Assembly: GCF_023284065.1 (NCBI RefSeq)
Contig: NZ_JAKIKP010000004.1
Span: 248,001 to 312,000, forward strand
Source: Shewanella gaetbuli
Lineage (GTDB): Bacteria > Pseudomonadota > Gammaproteobacteria > Enterobacterales > Shewanellaceae
Direction of reading: 5' to 3'
Length of the DNA stretch: 64,000 nt
Shown here: in pieces, positions 37,688 to 47,401 of the stretch
Layout: each line of letters opens with the position of its first letter
Position numbering within the stretch: the first letter of the stretch is position 1
Position numbers and translations under genes: made by a program
Notes under the pieces: model-generated
Seen by the model: only the letters and a program-made list of their open reading frames with translations
Told to the model about the DNA's origin: nothing
Database searches by the model: none

Positions 37688-40057
37688 TTATGCATGTTCT
37701 TCAGCTAAGTATAACCAAGTGTCAATAACGGTATCAGGGTTTAATGAAACTGTATCAATACCTTGCTCTACTAACCACTGGGCAAAATCTGCATGGTCAG
37801 ATGGACCTTGGCCACAAATTCCAACGTAAGCGCCTTTTGCTTTGGCGGCTTTAATTGCCATGGCAAGCAACGCTTTAACGGCTTCGTTACGCTCATCAAA
37901 CAAGTGACTGATAATACCTGAGTCACGGTCTAAGCCTAAAGTAAGCTGCGTTAAGTCGTTAGAACCAATTGAGAATCCGTCAAAATACTCTAAGAATTGA
38001 TCGGCCAAAATTGCGTTTGAAGGAAGCTCACACATCATAATTACACGTAAGCCATCTTTACCACGTTCTAGCCCCTGCTCTTTCAGTAATTCAATCACTT
38101 GTGACGCTTCACCTAAGGTGCGAACAAATGGAATCATCACTTCTACATTGGTTAAGCCCATTTGATTGCGAACGCGTTTGATCGCTTCACATTCTAATGC
38201 AAAGCAGTCACGGAACGATTCTGAGATATAACGGCTTGCACCACGGAAGCCCAACATTGGGTTTTCTTCTTCTGGCTCATAATGCTCACCACCAACTAAG
38301 TTTGCGTACTCGTTAGACTTAAAGTCTGACATACGTACAATCACTTTTTTAGGGTAGAAAGCAGACGCAATAGTAGCAATACCTTCAGCTAAACGAGCAA
38401 TGTAATATTCAACCGGAGACTCATAGCCAGCAATCATTTCATTGATTTCAGCTTGTAATGCAGCATCTTGCTGATTGAACTCAAGCAGTGCTTTAGGGTG
38501 AATACCAATCATTCGGTTAATAATGAACTCAAGACGTGCTAAGCCAACGCCTTCATTAGGTAAACGCGCAAAATCGAATGCACGATCTGGGTTACCCACG
38601 TTCATCATAATTTTCATTGGTAATTCTGGTAAAGAATCAACGCGATTGGTAACCACTTCAAACTCTTGTTTACCAGAGTAAATTAAGCCAGTATCACCTT
38701 CAGCACAAGAAACGGTAACCACTTCACCATTTTTAACTAAGTCAGTAACATTGCCACAGCCTACAACCGCTGGAACACCCAACTCACGAGCAATAATTGC
38801 AGCATGACAAGTACGTCCACCACGGTTAGTCACAATCGCACTGGCGCGTTTCATGATAGGCTCCCAATCTGGGTCTGTCATGTCTGTGATTAATACATCA
38901 CCTGGCTGAATTTGGTCCATGTCATCAATCGAAGCTAAAACTTTAGCTACACCGGTACCAATTTTATGACCAATTGCGCGACCTTCACAAATCACATCGC
39001 CTTTGGTTTTTAAGTGGTAACGTTCAATTAATTGAACATCTTCACGGCTGCGAACGGTTTCTGGACGAGCTTGAACAATATAAAGTTTACCGTCATTGCC
39101 ATCTTTAGCCCACTCAATATCCATTGGGCGACCATAATGCTTTTCGATCACCATGGCTTGTTTAGCCAGTTCCATCACTTCGGCGTCATTAATTGAAAAC
39201 GAACGACGTTGAGCAGCATCAACATCTTCAATTTTAACTTGCTTGCCGTGTGATGCATCATCTGAATACACCATTTGGATAAGCTTGCTACCAATATTAC
39301 GGCGAACAACCGCGTCATGGCCTTGGGTTAAAATTGGCTTGTGCACATAAAATTCATCAGGGTTTACTGCACCTTGTACAACCATTTCACCTAAACCAAA
39401 AGATGAAGTGATAAATACAACGTCATTGTTACCTGACTCAGTATCCATGGTGAACATTACACCAGAGGCAGCTTTATCTGAACGCACCATACGCTGAATA
39501 CCAGCAGATAACGCGACACCTTGGTGCTCATAGCCTTGATGGACACGGTAAGAAATTGCACGGTCGTTAAATAGCGAAGCAAATACATGCTTAATAGCCA
39601 AAATAACAGCGTCATAGCCTTTAACGTTTAAGAAAGTTTCTTGCTGGCCAGCAAATGAAGCATCTGGCATATCTTCAGCAGTAGCAGAAGAACGAACAGC
39701 AAAAGAAGCATCTAACGTTTCACTTGCTAGTTGCTCATAAGCTTCACGCACTGCCGCTTCAAATTCTGGTTGGAATGGGGTTTCAATAACCCACTGTCTG
39801 ATCTGTGCACCCACTTTCGCTAGTGCTGTTACATCGTCTACATCTAAAGTCTCTAAAATGTCGTAAATCTTTTGATTAACACCACTTTGTTCAAGGAACT
39901 CATTAAACGCATGAGAGGTAGTTGCAAAACCACCAGGTACTTGAACGCCTGCATTGGAAAGATTACTTATCATTTCACCAAGGGATGCGTTTTTACCGCC
40001 GACCTTGTTCACATCACCCATGCCTAATTCTTGATACCAGAGTACGTATTGCTGCAC
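37688..40057 (-). CDS. ppsA: Phosphoenolpyruvate synthase
   Basis: This 789-residue enzyme converts pyruvate and ATP to PEP, AMP and phosphate for gluconeogenesis. I start at GTG 40057, 8 nt after GGAG, giving [25 protein letters not shown] near the N-terminus, the length and start of E. coli PpsA (792). A longer frame adds 24 residues without homology. The phosphohistidine motif [19 protein letters not shown] and the PEP-binding [17 protein letters not shown] and CGQGPS motifs are intact. It is divergent from its own regulator ppsR across 126 nt. Confidence 0.96.
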   Translation of the reverse strand: MQQYVLWYQELGMGDVNKVGGKNASLGEMISNLSNAGVQVPGGFATTSHAFNEFLEQSGVNQKIYDILETLDVDDVTALAKVGAQIRQWVIETPFQPEFEAAVREAYEQLASETLDASFAVRSSATAEDMPDASFAGQQETFLNVKGYDAVILAIKHVFASLFNDRAISYRVHQGYEHQGVALSAGIQRMVRSDKAASGVMFTMDTESGNNDVVFITSSFGLGEMVVQGAVNPDEFYVHKPILTQGHDAVVRRNIGSKLIQMVYSDDASHGKQVKIEDVDAAQRRSFSINDAEVMELAKQAMVIEKHYGRPMDIEWAKDGNDGKLYIVQARPETVRSREDVQLIERYHLKTKGDVICEGRAIGHKIGTGVAKVLASIDDMDQIQPGDVLITDMTDPDWEPIMKRASAIVTNRGGRTCHAAIIARELGVPAVVGCGNVTDLVKNGEVVTVSCAEGDTGLIYSGKQEFEVVTNRVDSLPELPMKIMMNVGNPDRAFDFARLPNEGVGLARLEFIINRMIGIHPKALLEFNQQDAALQAEINEMIAGYESPVEYYIARLAEGIATIASAFYPKKVIVRMSDFKSNEYANLVGGEHYEPEEENPMLGFRGASRYISESFRDCFALECEAIKRVRNQMGLTNVEVMIPFVRTLGEASQVIELLKEQGLERGKDGLRVIMMCELPSNAILADQFLEYFDGFSIGSNDLTQLTLGLDRDSGIISHLFDERNEAVKALLAMAIKAAKAKGAYVGICGQGPSDHADFAQWLVEQGIDTVSLNPDTVIDTWLYLAEEHA

Positions 40058-40183
40058 AGTTTTATCTCCGCAAGTTTTTATTTCAGTGGCCACTTCACAT
40101 GAGGGCGAATGCATTTTACACTCAGCCACAACACGCGTAAATGTTTAATTTTATTTGTAATTTTATTACTACAAGAGGTCATA

Positions 40184-40996
40184 ATGACACCAAAAGTATT
40201 TTATATCTCAGATGGGACCGCGATCACAGCAGAGGTTTTTGGTCACGCGGTGCTTTCGCAGTTTCCTATTAAATTTGAAGCACTTACCATTCCATTTGTT
40301 GAAAGCTTACAAAGAGCCGAGAAAGTGAAGCAACAAATAAATGATTGTTTTATTACAACAGGCGAGCGACCGTTAGTGTTCCATTCCATCGTAAATCCAG
40401 AAATTCGCAACGTGATTTATTCATCTGAAGGAGTGGATTATGATTTTTTGAATACCTTTGTTGCGCCATTAGAACAACATTTAGGGGTGAAAGCACAGCC
40501 GGTATCACATCGGACACATGGTAAGTCTAATCACGGTTATGAAGCCCGAATTGAGGCGATTAATTATTCATTGGATAATGATGACGGACAAACCATGAAA
40601 CATATGGACAAAGCCGACATCATATTATTAGGGGTTTCACGCTGTGGTAAAACCCCATCAAGCCTTTATCTATCAATGCAGTTTGGTATTAAAGCGGCAA
40701 ACTATCCTTTTGTTGAAGATGATATGGATAATCTTAAGTTGCCTGAAGCACTTAAACGTAATAAGTCAAAACTCTTTGGGTTGACTATTGACCCTGCTCG
40801 TTTACATGAAATACGTCAAAGTAGAATGGAAAACAGTCGATATTCATCTTTAAGACAGTGCCGTTTAGAAGTTAAAGAAGTTGAAATGCTCTATAAGAAA
40901 GAACGGATTCCCTATGTCAACACGACTAATCATTCGGTAGAAGAGATTGCCACTAAAATACTTGATATAACTGGCTTAGAACGACATATGTTTTAA
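40184..40996 (+). CDS. ppsR: PEP synthase regulatory protein (pyruvate, phosphate dikinase-like kinase/phosphorylase)
   Basis: This 270-residue bifunctional ADP-dependent kinase and Pi-dependent phosphorylase (DUF299) switches PEP synthase off and on. The P-loop [14 protein letters not shown] and the N-terminal [12 protein letters not shown] are diagnostic. I use ATG 40184, preceded by AGAGG; an upstream in-frame ATG extends it by 25 unlikely residues. It is divergent from its target ppsA and followed by aroH, the same order as ppsA-ydiA-aroH in E. coli. A terminator follows at 41049. Confidence 0.95.
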   Translation: MTPKVFYISDGTAITAEVFGHAVLSQFPIKFEALTIPFVESLQRAEKVKQQINDCFITTGERPLVFHSIVNPEIRNVIYSSEGVDYDFLNTFVAPLEQHLGVKAQPVSHRTHGKSNHGYEARIEAINYSLDNDDGQTMKHMDKADIILLGVSRCGKTPSSLYLSMQFGIKAANYPFVEDDMDNLKLPEALKRNKSKLFGLTIDPARLHEIRQSRMENSRYSSLRQCRLEVKEVEMLYKKERIPYVNTTNHSVEEIATKILDITGLERHMF

Positions 40997-41048
40997 TCAT
41001 TATTGTATTGCTTGTTTCCTTATCAAAACAATAGTGCACACTACTAAC

Positions 41049-41096
41049 AAGTGGCTATAAGACGATTACATTCCATTCGCTTTTAGCCGCTTTTTT
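41049..41096 (+). terminator. Terminator after ppsR
   Basis: AAGTGGCTA (41049-41057) pairs with TAGCCGCTT (41084-41092) with one G-U pair and a 26-nt loop, followed by six T. Confidence 0.75.
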
Positions 41097-41265
41097 ATTA
41101 AGATAATCAATTAACATCTAGATTGTTAACTAAGTAGCATTAACATGATGTAATTTCACCGACAAGTTAACCGCTAAACTCGCATCTAATTATCAATTGA
41201 GGTTATAATCTTGTTCATTATGATGCTAAATAATTCAAGCATCTCACGATTTAGCGGTAAGATGA

Positions 41266-42333
41266 ATGACCATTAAAACAGACGAACTACGAACCTCCCT
41301 TTTATGTAAAGTAATTTCACCCGCACAACTTGCGTCTGAATTTCCTCTTACACAAGATGCTGCTGATTATTTGGTTCAGCAACGTCGTGAAGTTGAAGCA
41401 ATCATTTCTGGTGAAGATCAGCGACTACTGGTGATCATTGGCCCTTGCTCAATTCATGATACCGAAGCGGCATTAGATTATGCTAAACGCTTATCAGCAT
41501 TACACCATGAATTAAAACAAGACCTATGTATTGTTATGCGCGTTTACTTTGAAAAACCGCGCACTATTGTCGGTTGGAAAGGCTTAATATCTGATCCCGA
41601 TCTAGACGGCAGCTTTAGTCCTAATAAAGGCTTAAGATTAGCTAGGCAGTTACTACAGCAGATCACTGAATTAAAGCTGCCTATTGCCACCGAGTTTTTA
41701 GATATGGTTAATGGCCAATATATTGCTGACCTTATTACTTGGGGTGCTATTGGTGCGCGTACCACAGAAAGTCAAATTCACCGTGAAATGGCTTCAGCCC
41801 TTTCATGTCCCGTTGGATTTAAAAACGGCACTGATGGCAATATCAATATAGCCGTCGATGCCGTTCGAGCAGCACAGGTTCCACACATTTTTTATTCACC
41901 AGATAAAGACGGTGCTATGGCCGTTTATCGTACTCACGGTAATCCTTTTGGCCATATTATTCTTCGTGGTGGTAAACAACCTAACTATGAAGCGGCTGAT
42001 ATTGAAAGTGTACGTGCACAATTAGCTGACGTAGGCGTAAGCGAAAGAATTGTTGTTGACTTTAGTCATGGCAACAGCCAAAAACAGCATAAAAATCAGC
42101 TTAAAGTGGCAGACAGCATTATGCAGCAAATGCGCAATGGCTCAACAGCTATTGCAGGTATTATGGCTGAAAGCTTTATGATAGAAGGCAACCAAAAAGT
42201 CGTTGAGGGCCAACCATTAACCTATGGTCAAAGTATTACTGATGCTTGTTTACATTGGGAAGATTCTGAAAAGTTATTACGGGATTTAGCTCAAGCTTCA
42301 AGGGACAGAAAGCAAAAATTAACGGCTAAATAA
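41266..42333 (+). CDS. aroH: 3-deoxy-7-phosphoheptulonate (DAHP) synthase, AroH type
   Basis: This 355-residue class I DAHP synthase condenses PEP and erythrose-4-phosphate, the first step of aromatic synthesis. Landmarks are VIIGPCSIHD, EKPRTIVGWKGLISDPDLDGS, GARTTESQIHREMASALSCPVGFKNG in pieces, DFSHGN and ESFMIEG. The N-terminal TDELRTSLL resembles tryptophan-sensitive AroH of E. coli, and the ppsR-aroH order matches. Feedback type is therefore probably tryptophan, from similarity only. It ends at a strong terminator. Confidence 0.93.
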   Translation: MTIKTDELRTSLLCKVISPAQLASEFPLTQDAADYLVQQRREVEAIISGEDQRLLVIIGPCSIHDTEAALDYAKRLSALHHELKQDLCIVMRVYFEKPRTIVGWKGLISDPDLDGSFSPNKGLRLARQLLQQITELKLPIATEFLDMVNGQYIADLITWGAIGARTTESQIHREMASALSCPVGFKNGTDGNINIAVDAVRAAQVPHIFYSPDKDGAMAVYRTHGNPFGHIILRGGKQPNYEAADIESVRAQLADVGVSERIVVDFSHGNSQKQHKNQLKVADSIMQQMRNGSTAIAGIMAESFMIEGNQKVVEGQPLTYGQSITDACLHWEDSEKLLRDLAQASRDRKQKLTAK

Positions 42334-42364
42334 GTTAATCGTTTAACTCTCTATAAATGATGAA

Positions 42365-42393
42365 AAGTCAGCTCTGCATTGCTGGCTTTTTTT
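42365..42393 (+). terminator. Terminator after aroH
   Basis: AAGTCAGC (42365-42372) pairs with GCTGGCTT (42381-42388) with one G-U pair, followed by seven T (42387-42393). Confidence 0.88.
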
Positions 42394-42585
42394 GTGTAGA
42401 CCATGCCACAATCGTTTTAACTTTGACAAATTGAATAAAATTACTCCAGTTATTCAAAACCTGAACTTAAGTACGTTAATTAAGGTAAATAATTGCATAG
42501 CTAACTTGCCATTATCTGTAGTAAATCTTTATCATTAGGCGGTCTTTTTAGGGGAATTCATAACCCAATCTTTTTAGGAGCTCAC

Positions 42586-43593
42586 ATGCCCAAAATTAAT
42601 CTGCTACTAATATGCGGCGGCGGCGGTGCTGAACATGATATTTCTCTTATGTCAGTTAAATTTTTTGAAACATCGCTTGCCCAGTCAGATAAATTCTCGG
42701 TATTACGAATAGAATTAGACAAAAATGGTCAATATAAATCTACTGATGGCCAGCTATGTGAATTAACAAACCGCCGTGAGGTGCGCTTTGAAAATGAGGC
42801 TATCTCTCCATGGCCGGTAGATTATGTCATCCCTTGTATTCATGGCTACCCAGCTGAAACAGGCGATATTCAGTCTTACTTTAACCTCATTAAACTACCG
42901 TATTTCGGTTGTGAGTCTGAAGCATCGAGCAATTGTTTTAACAAAATTACCGCTAAAATGTGGTTTAGTGCCTTGGGTATTCCAAATACACCATATATTT
43001 TCTTACATCAACTTGATGATGCAGCAATCTCTCAAGCACAGAATGCATTTGACCAATGGGGGTCTTTATTTATTAAAGCCGCGTCTCAAGGTTCATCTGT
43101 CGGTTGTTACAAAGTCGACGATAAAGACAAAATTGTCGATACCTTGACACAAGCTTTTGAATACTCTCCTTATGTGATTATTGAGCAAACCGTGGTTGCC
43201 AGAGAACTTGAAGTAGCTGTTTACGAGTATCAAGGACAATTAATTGCCACTAAACCAGGGGAGATTGTTTGTGACTCGAATAGTTTTTACACCTTTGATG
43301 AAAAGTATGACTCTAATAGCAAAGCCAAAACCTATGTTGAAGCGATTAATATTTCTGATGAATTGAGCGATACAATTAGGCAGTATGCACTCAAAGTTTT
43401 CAAAGGTATGAAGTTACGTCACCTATCGAGAATTGATTTCTTTTTAACGGCAAATAATGAAATTTTGCTCAATGAAATTAACACTTTCCCCGGGTTGACT
43501 CCTATTTCAATGTTCCCGAAGATGTTGGCTCATAATGGCCATAACTTTGTTGATTATTTATCTAATATTATTGTGTCGCAATTAGCTGAATAA
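42586..43593 (+). CDS. ddl: D-alanine-D-alanine ligase
   Basis: This 335-residue ATP-grasp enzyme makes D-Ala-D-Ala for peptidoglycan. The N-terminal [18 protein letters not shown] replaces the more common GGxSxEHxVS, and a Gly stands where many Ddl have Ser. Other landmarks are [41 protein letters not shown] and the metal-binding [16 protein letters not shown] perfect TAGGAG Shine-Dalgarno precedes the ATG. It is away from the ftsQ/murC cell-division cluster, so it may be a DdlA-type enzyme. Confidence 0.92.
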   Translation: MPKINLLLICGGGGAEHDISLMSVKFFETSLAQSDKFSVLRIELDKNGQYKSTDGQLCELTNRREVRFENEAISPWPVDYVIPCIHGYPAETGDIQSYFNLIKLPYFGCESEASSNCFNKITAKMWFSALGIPNTPYIFLHQLDDAAISQAQNAFDQWGSLFIKAASQGSSVGCYKVDDKDKIVDTLTQAFEYSPYVIIEQTVVARELEVAVYEYQGQLIATKPGEIVCDSNSFYTFDEKYDSNSKAKTYVEAINISDELSDTIRQYALKVFKGMKLRHLSRIDFFLTANNEILLNEINTFPGLTPISMFPKMLAHNGHNFVDYLSNIIVSQLAE

Positions 43594-43615
43594 ACCACAA
43601 AAATCGTGATTGTAA

Positions 43616-43643
43616 AAGGAGATTCTAAAAATTGAATCTCCTT
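43616..43643. terminator. Hairpin between convergent ddl and solute-binding protein genes
   Basis: AAGGAGATTC (43616-43625) pairs perfectly with GAATCTCCTT (43634-43643), with an 8-nt loop. Four T follow on the minus strand. It lies between two converging genes. Confidence 0.65.
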
Positions 43644-43647
43644 CAAA

Positions 43648-44415
43648 TTACCCAATGGTTAAACCATATTTTTTATTTAAATCTGACATGTAGCCAGTTT
43701 TATATAAATGAATAAGGGCATTCTGTAGCCGGTTTTCAACCTCTGTATCCAATTCACTATTACACGCCATTGCTCTGATCGAAGTAAAAAATATTAACTC
43801 TGGCTCACCAAAATCAATTTTTTGTTCTGCCATCAATGCTTTAGCGGTTACGATGTCAGCCGCCCAAAAATCAATTCGTTTTCGCTGTAACTTTCTAAGG
43901 TTCAATGCATCATTGGTCGTAAGCTGTACTTTATAGCCTGCATTCGATAAATACTCACCTATGCCACTGCCCAAAAAACTGCCAATACTATTGGATTTAA
44001 CATCACTGAGGGTAATAAGTGGAGTGTTTATTGATTTATCGCTAAATAATCCATAACGAGAAATCATCACGGGCGCAAACCATTTAAATTGTGATTCACG
44101 CTGTTGATTTCTTTCTATTGGTAATACACAAGTATTCTTTTTCGACTCAGCCAAGGCCATGCCACGTTTTAGAGGTAGCAACTGTACTTGATAGTCAATT
44201 TTTGCATGAGTTAATAATGCCTCTAAAAACTCAATGACTAAACCTTGTTTAGTGTTATTAACTTGTGTAGCAAAAGGGACTTCAGAATAAGTATAAATAG
44301 TTAACTTATCAGCAAATACCATAGGGCTAAAAAACATACACATCAGTACACTTATAATGGATAAGTGCCGTTCATTTTTTAACCGCTTATTTACAAACCA
44401 TTTATTCCCAAACAA
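43648..44415 (-). CDS. Periplasmic solute-binding protein, family 3 type
   Basis: This 255-residue protein has a signal peptide (cleavage near FSPMVFA) and a family-3 binding fold: LTIYTYSEVPFATQ at the mature N-terminus, VIEFLEALLTHAKIDYQ, then RNQQRESQFKW and RKRIDFWAAD. The start is a TTG at 44415 with a perfect AAGGAGG 6 nt upstream. Its first 14 nt overlap the end of the upstream binding-protein gene, so the two are translationally coupled. No permease or ATPase gene adjoins it. Such orphans can feed a distant transporter or act as sensors. Confidence 0.83.
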   Translation of the reverse strand: MFGNKWFVNKRLKNERHLSIISVLMCMFFSPMVFADKLTIYTYSEVPFATQVNNTKQGLVIEFLEALLTHAKIDYQVQLLPLKRGMALAESKKNTCVLPIERNQQRESQFKWFAPVMISRYGLFSDKSINTPLITLSDVKSNSIGSFLGSGIGEYLSNAGYKVQLTTNDALNLRKLQRKRIDFWAADIVTAKALMAEQKIDFGEPELIFFTSIRAMACNSELDTEVENRLQNALIHLYKTGYMSDLNKKYGLTIG

Positions 44416-46162
44416 GGATAGCCTCCTTATAGGGTAGTGTTTTTCCCTTAACTGAGTTTTCTAGTGCAGCTTTGGGGGCTCCAGGTTGTTTAAACCAATA
44501 ATCGCTTGGCTTAGGACTATTAACCTTTGGTACACATTTTGTATTGGAGCTTGATTGACTTAACTCAGTTAAATGGCGGTCAAACTCATCAGCGATGGCA
44601 TCTAAGCCCTGCTGAGTTGATAATTTTCCCTCTACTATTTTGCCGATATAGTGCCACCAATGCCCCGACATATTCCGATAATCAGGCACATTGGTTCCTG
44701 TTGGCGTCCAAACATTTCGGGCTTCACTTCGATAAAACTCAACTAAACCACCTAAATATGGCGCTTTCTGGCTCATTGCCTCTGATTCAATATCTGACAA
44801 ACGAATTGGCGTATAGCCCACTAACGTTTTGTGTAACGACACTGATTTAGAAACAAGGAATTGGGCATAAAGCCATGCGGCTAGTTGCCTTTCTTTAGGC
44901 GTGTTATTTATAAAAGTCCATGCGCCGGTATCTTGATACCCTGATTTCATACCAGTTTGCCAATATTTACCAACTGGTGAAGGCGCGACTTTCCACTTAG
45001 GGGTGCCATCCTCATTGACAATGGCTAACTCGGGGTCAATAAATTCGCCAACAAACGCGCTATACCAAAATATTTGTTGCGCTATTTGGCCTGTTTTCGG
45101 CCATTTACTGGCTTGATTAAAGGTGAGTTTTCTCGCTTCTTGCGGAGCTAAATCTAACCAAGATACAAATTTATCAATAGCATATACTGCGGCAGGACCG
45201 TTTAATTCGCCTCCCCGACTCACACTTGCACCAACTGGGTGGCACTGTTCAACTCTAATTCCCCACTCATCTACTGGAAGCCCATTGGGTAAACCTACAT
45301 CTCCAACGCCCGCCATAGAAAGCCACGCATCAGATATTCGCCAACCTAAAGAAGGGTCTGTGGCAGCATAATCCATATGACCATAAACTCTAACGCCATT
45401 AATATGTTTAATATCATTAGAAAAAAAGTGAGCTATATCCTCATAAGCTTGCCAATTTTGAGGTACGCCTAACTCATAGCCATATTTTGATTTGAACTGA
45501 CGTTTAAATGTTACATCTTCAAACCAATCACTGCGGTACCAGTACAGATTAGCAAATTGTTGATCAGGTAACTGATAAATGATGCCGTCAGGCCCTGTTG
45601 TAAACTTTATGCCAATAAAATCATTTATATCAAGTGTTGGCAGAGTCAATTTGCCATCATCAAAGCTAACTAACTCTGTAATACTGGTGATATTGCCATT
45701 ACGAAAATGGCTGCCAATTAAATCACTATCATTGATATAAGCATCATATAGATTTAAACCAGTCTCTATTTGAGCCGTGATTTTTTTTATTACATCATCT
45801 TCTTCAGTAATTTCATGTATCACATGAATGCCTGTTAACTCATAAAACAGCCTTGCCAAAACTTCAGACTCGTAAACATGGGTTTTAATACTTTCAGATA
45901 CCACTCTTATCGTTAAACCTTTGAAAGGTTTAGACTGTTGCGCAAACCAACGTAATTCTTGTTGTTGTTCTAAAGAGGTCAATGAGGTGGGCTGCAATAG
46001 CGATATCAAAGTGGTAATTTTTTTCTCATCTTCTGCATTGAGTTGAATACTATCAACCGATGTATTATCAGCCGCTTTTAAAAATAAGTCAGCTGAAGTT
46101 GCAGATGATGACAGCAACAGAGACGTAAAAATTAACCACGTGGGAGCAATAAAAGTCTTCAC
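44402..46162 (-). CDS. Periplasmic solute-binding protein, family 1 (sugar type)
   Basis: This 586-residue protein has a signal peptide (cleavage near SSSATSA) and then a family-1 binding domain. An N-terminal segment of about 60 residues precedes GLTIRVVSESIKTHVYESEVLARLFYE in pieces. YDAYINDSDLIGSHF, GIIYQLPDQQFANLYWYRSDWF and AAWLYAQFLVSKSVS are typical of sugar-binding components of ABC transporters. It starts at a GTG preceded by GGAG at 11 nt, a rather long spacing. It is longer than the usual 420 residues. Substrate is unknown. It overlaps the family-3 binding protein gene by 14 nt, and no permease genes follow. Confidence 0.83.
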   Translation of the reverse strand: MKTFIAPTWLIFTSLLLSSSATSADLFLKAADNTSVDSIQLNAEDEKKITTLISLLQPTSLTSLEQQQELRWFAQQSKPFKGLTIRVVSESIKTHVYESEVLARLFYELTGIHVIHEITEEDDVIKKITAQIETGLNLYDAYINDSDLIGSHFRNGNITSITELVSFDDGKLTLPTLDINDFIGIKFTTGPDGIIYQLPDQQFANLYWYRSDWFEDVTFKRQFKSKYGYELGVPQNWQAYEDIAHFFSNDIKHINGVRVYGHMDYAATDPSLGWRISDAWLSMAGVGDVGLPNGLPVDEWGIRVEQCHPVGASVSRGGELNGPAAVYAIDKFVSWLDLAPQEARKLTFNQASKWPKTGQIAQQIFWYSAFVGEFIDPELAIVNEDGTPKWKVAPSPVGKYWQTGMKSGYQDTGAWTFINNTPKERQLAAWLYAQFLVSKSVSLHKTLVGYTPIRLSDIESEAMSQKAPYLGGLVEFYRSEARNVWTPTGTNVPDYRNMSGHWWHYIGKIVEGKLSTQQGLDAIADEFDRHLTELSQSSSNTKCVPKVNSPKPSDYWFKQPGAPKAALENSVKGKTLPYKEAILVWE

Positions 46163-46265
46163 TGATGAGATGACTCCTAATGTAATAAAATTATAATTGT
46201 TATTGATTAATCATAGTATAAACAACTGTTATTACAAGAAAAAAAGTCAATTATTTTTTGCCAAT

Positions 46266-46293
46266 AAAAAAGACCAGCAAGCTGGTCTTTTTT
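46266..46293. terminator. Strong terminator after napC
   Basis: AAAAAAGACCAGC (46266-46278) pairs perfectly with GCTGGTCTTTTTT (46281-46293), with a tight AA loop. It ends the nap operon on the minus strand. Confidence 0.93.
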
Positions 46294-46309
46294 ATTATTT
46301 GCCAAGAAG

Positions 46310-46909
46310 TTAGAAACCTTCTACGCCTGCCATGTCAGGTAATTGGTGAGCAATACCTTTGTGGCAATCAATACAGGTTTTCTCTCCACTTGCTAGAGAT
46401 GTTGAATGCATTTGTGCCGCACGCTGAGATTGTCGAGTAAAGTCCATGTAATCAAAGTTGTGACAGTTACGACACTCAAGAGAATCATTCGCTTTTAAAC
46501 GATCCCATTCATGTTCTGCCAACTCGCGACGTTTTGCTTCGAACTTCTCACGGGTATTAATGGTGCCGAATACTTTTCCCCAAACCTCTTTGGAAGCTTG
46601 CATTTTACGGGCAATTTTATCAGTCCAATTATGAGGAACATGACAATCTGGACAGGTTGCACGTACACCACTTCGGTTAGTAAAGTGAATCGTGCTTTGC
46701 AATTCCTGATAGACATTATTTTCCATTTCATGGCAACCAATACAAAATTGCTCTTGGTTAGTCGCCTCTAAAACAGTATTAAATCCACCCCAAAATATCA
46801 CTCCAGCAACAAAGCCTCCAAGCGTGAGAAATCCAAGGCTATAATGCACACTAGGTCTATTTACAACACGCCAAATTAACTTTAATTTTGCAAACAATTT
46901 AGCCAACAT
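46310..46909 (-). CDS. napC: Tetraheme cytochrome c NapC, quinol-oxidising subunit
   Basis: This 199-residue NapC/NirT-family cytochrome is anchored by one N-terminal membrane helix (about 22-45). Four c-heme motifs are visible: CIGCH 56-60, CPDCH 86-90, CRNCH 146-150 and CIDCH 179-183. It passes electrons from membrane quinol to NapB/NapA. It lies 8 nt after napB, at the end of napEDABC. Confidence 0.96.
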   Translation of the reverse strand: MLAKLFAKLKLIWRVVNRPSVHYSLGFLTLGGFVAGVIFWGGFNTVLEATNQEQFCIGCHEMENNVYQELQSTIHFTNRSGVRATCPDCHVPHNWTDKIARKMQASKEVWGKVFGTINTREKFEAKRRELAEHEWDRLKANDSLECRNCHNFDYMDFTRQSQRAAQMHSTSLASGEKTCIDCHKGIAHQLPDMAGVEGF

Positions 46910-46917
46910 AATTGCTC

Positions 46918-47388
46918 CTATTGCTTGTCAGTTGATTTAGCTTTCATTAGATGGTCAATATCTACAAAGTCATTTTCAACTTGTAGTTTTGCATCTAACT
47001 GTGGCGCATGACATTGAGTACAAAAATAACGACGCGGAGATAACTCTGCTAAAAAGTTATTATCACGGTCCATAAAGTGAGTCACACTCACCATTGGCGC
47101 TTGAGAATGACCAGTGCTATTTCTAGCATGACATTGCATACATTTATTCACTTTAAGATCAATTTGATAGCCATCAATCTTATGCGGAATAACTGGCGGT
47201 TGCATTGGGTAATTACGCACTTGTTTTACGTCTGAGTTAATCACCTTTTGCATTATCGGCGGTGTAGGCTCAACATTCAAAGGCGCTTTACGTAATGTCG
47301 CAACTTGATCATCGGGTACACTTGCAGCAACAACCGATAAAGACATACCAAGGAGCGCAATTGCAGATAAAAATGTAGATACTTTCAT
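46918..47388 (-). CDS. napB: Diheme cytochrome c NapB, nitrate reductase small subunit
   Basis: This 156-residue periplasmic cytochrome starts at ATG 47388, which follows AAGGAG by 9 nt; a longer frame overlapping napA is not credible. A signal peptide ends near VVAA. Two c-heme motifs are visible: CMQCH 83-87 and CTQCH 123-127. His residues such as that in [13 protein letters not shown] are likely axial ligands. It carries electrons from NapC to NapA. Its ATG is 13 nt after the napA stop. Confidence 0.95.
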   Translation of the reverse strand: MKVSTFLSAIALLGMSLSVVAASVPDDQVATLRKAPLNVEPTPPIMQKVINSDVKQVRNYPMQPPVIPHKIDGYQIDLKVNKCMQCHARNSTGHSQAPMVSVTHFMDRDNNFLAELSPRRYFCTQCHAPQLDAKLQVENDFVDIDHLMKAKSTDKQ

Positions 47389-47401
47389 AATTTTACACTC
47401 C

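Noticed and set aside
41124..41145. Possible TrpR operator upstream of aroH (GTTAACTAAGTA)
   Set aside because: Only one half resembles the TrpR operator and it needs an inserted base, so it is not a convincing site.
46511..46771. Plus-strand ORF of 86 codons
   Set aside because: It is antisense to napC and reflects the complement of its heme-motif codons.
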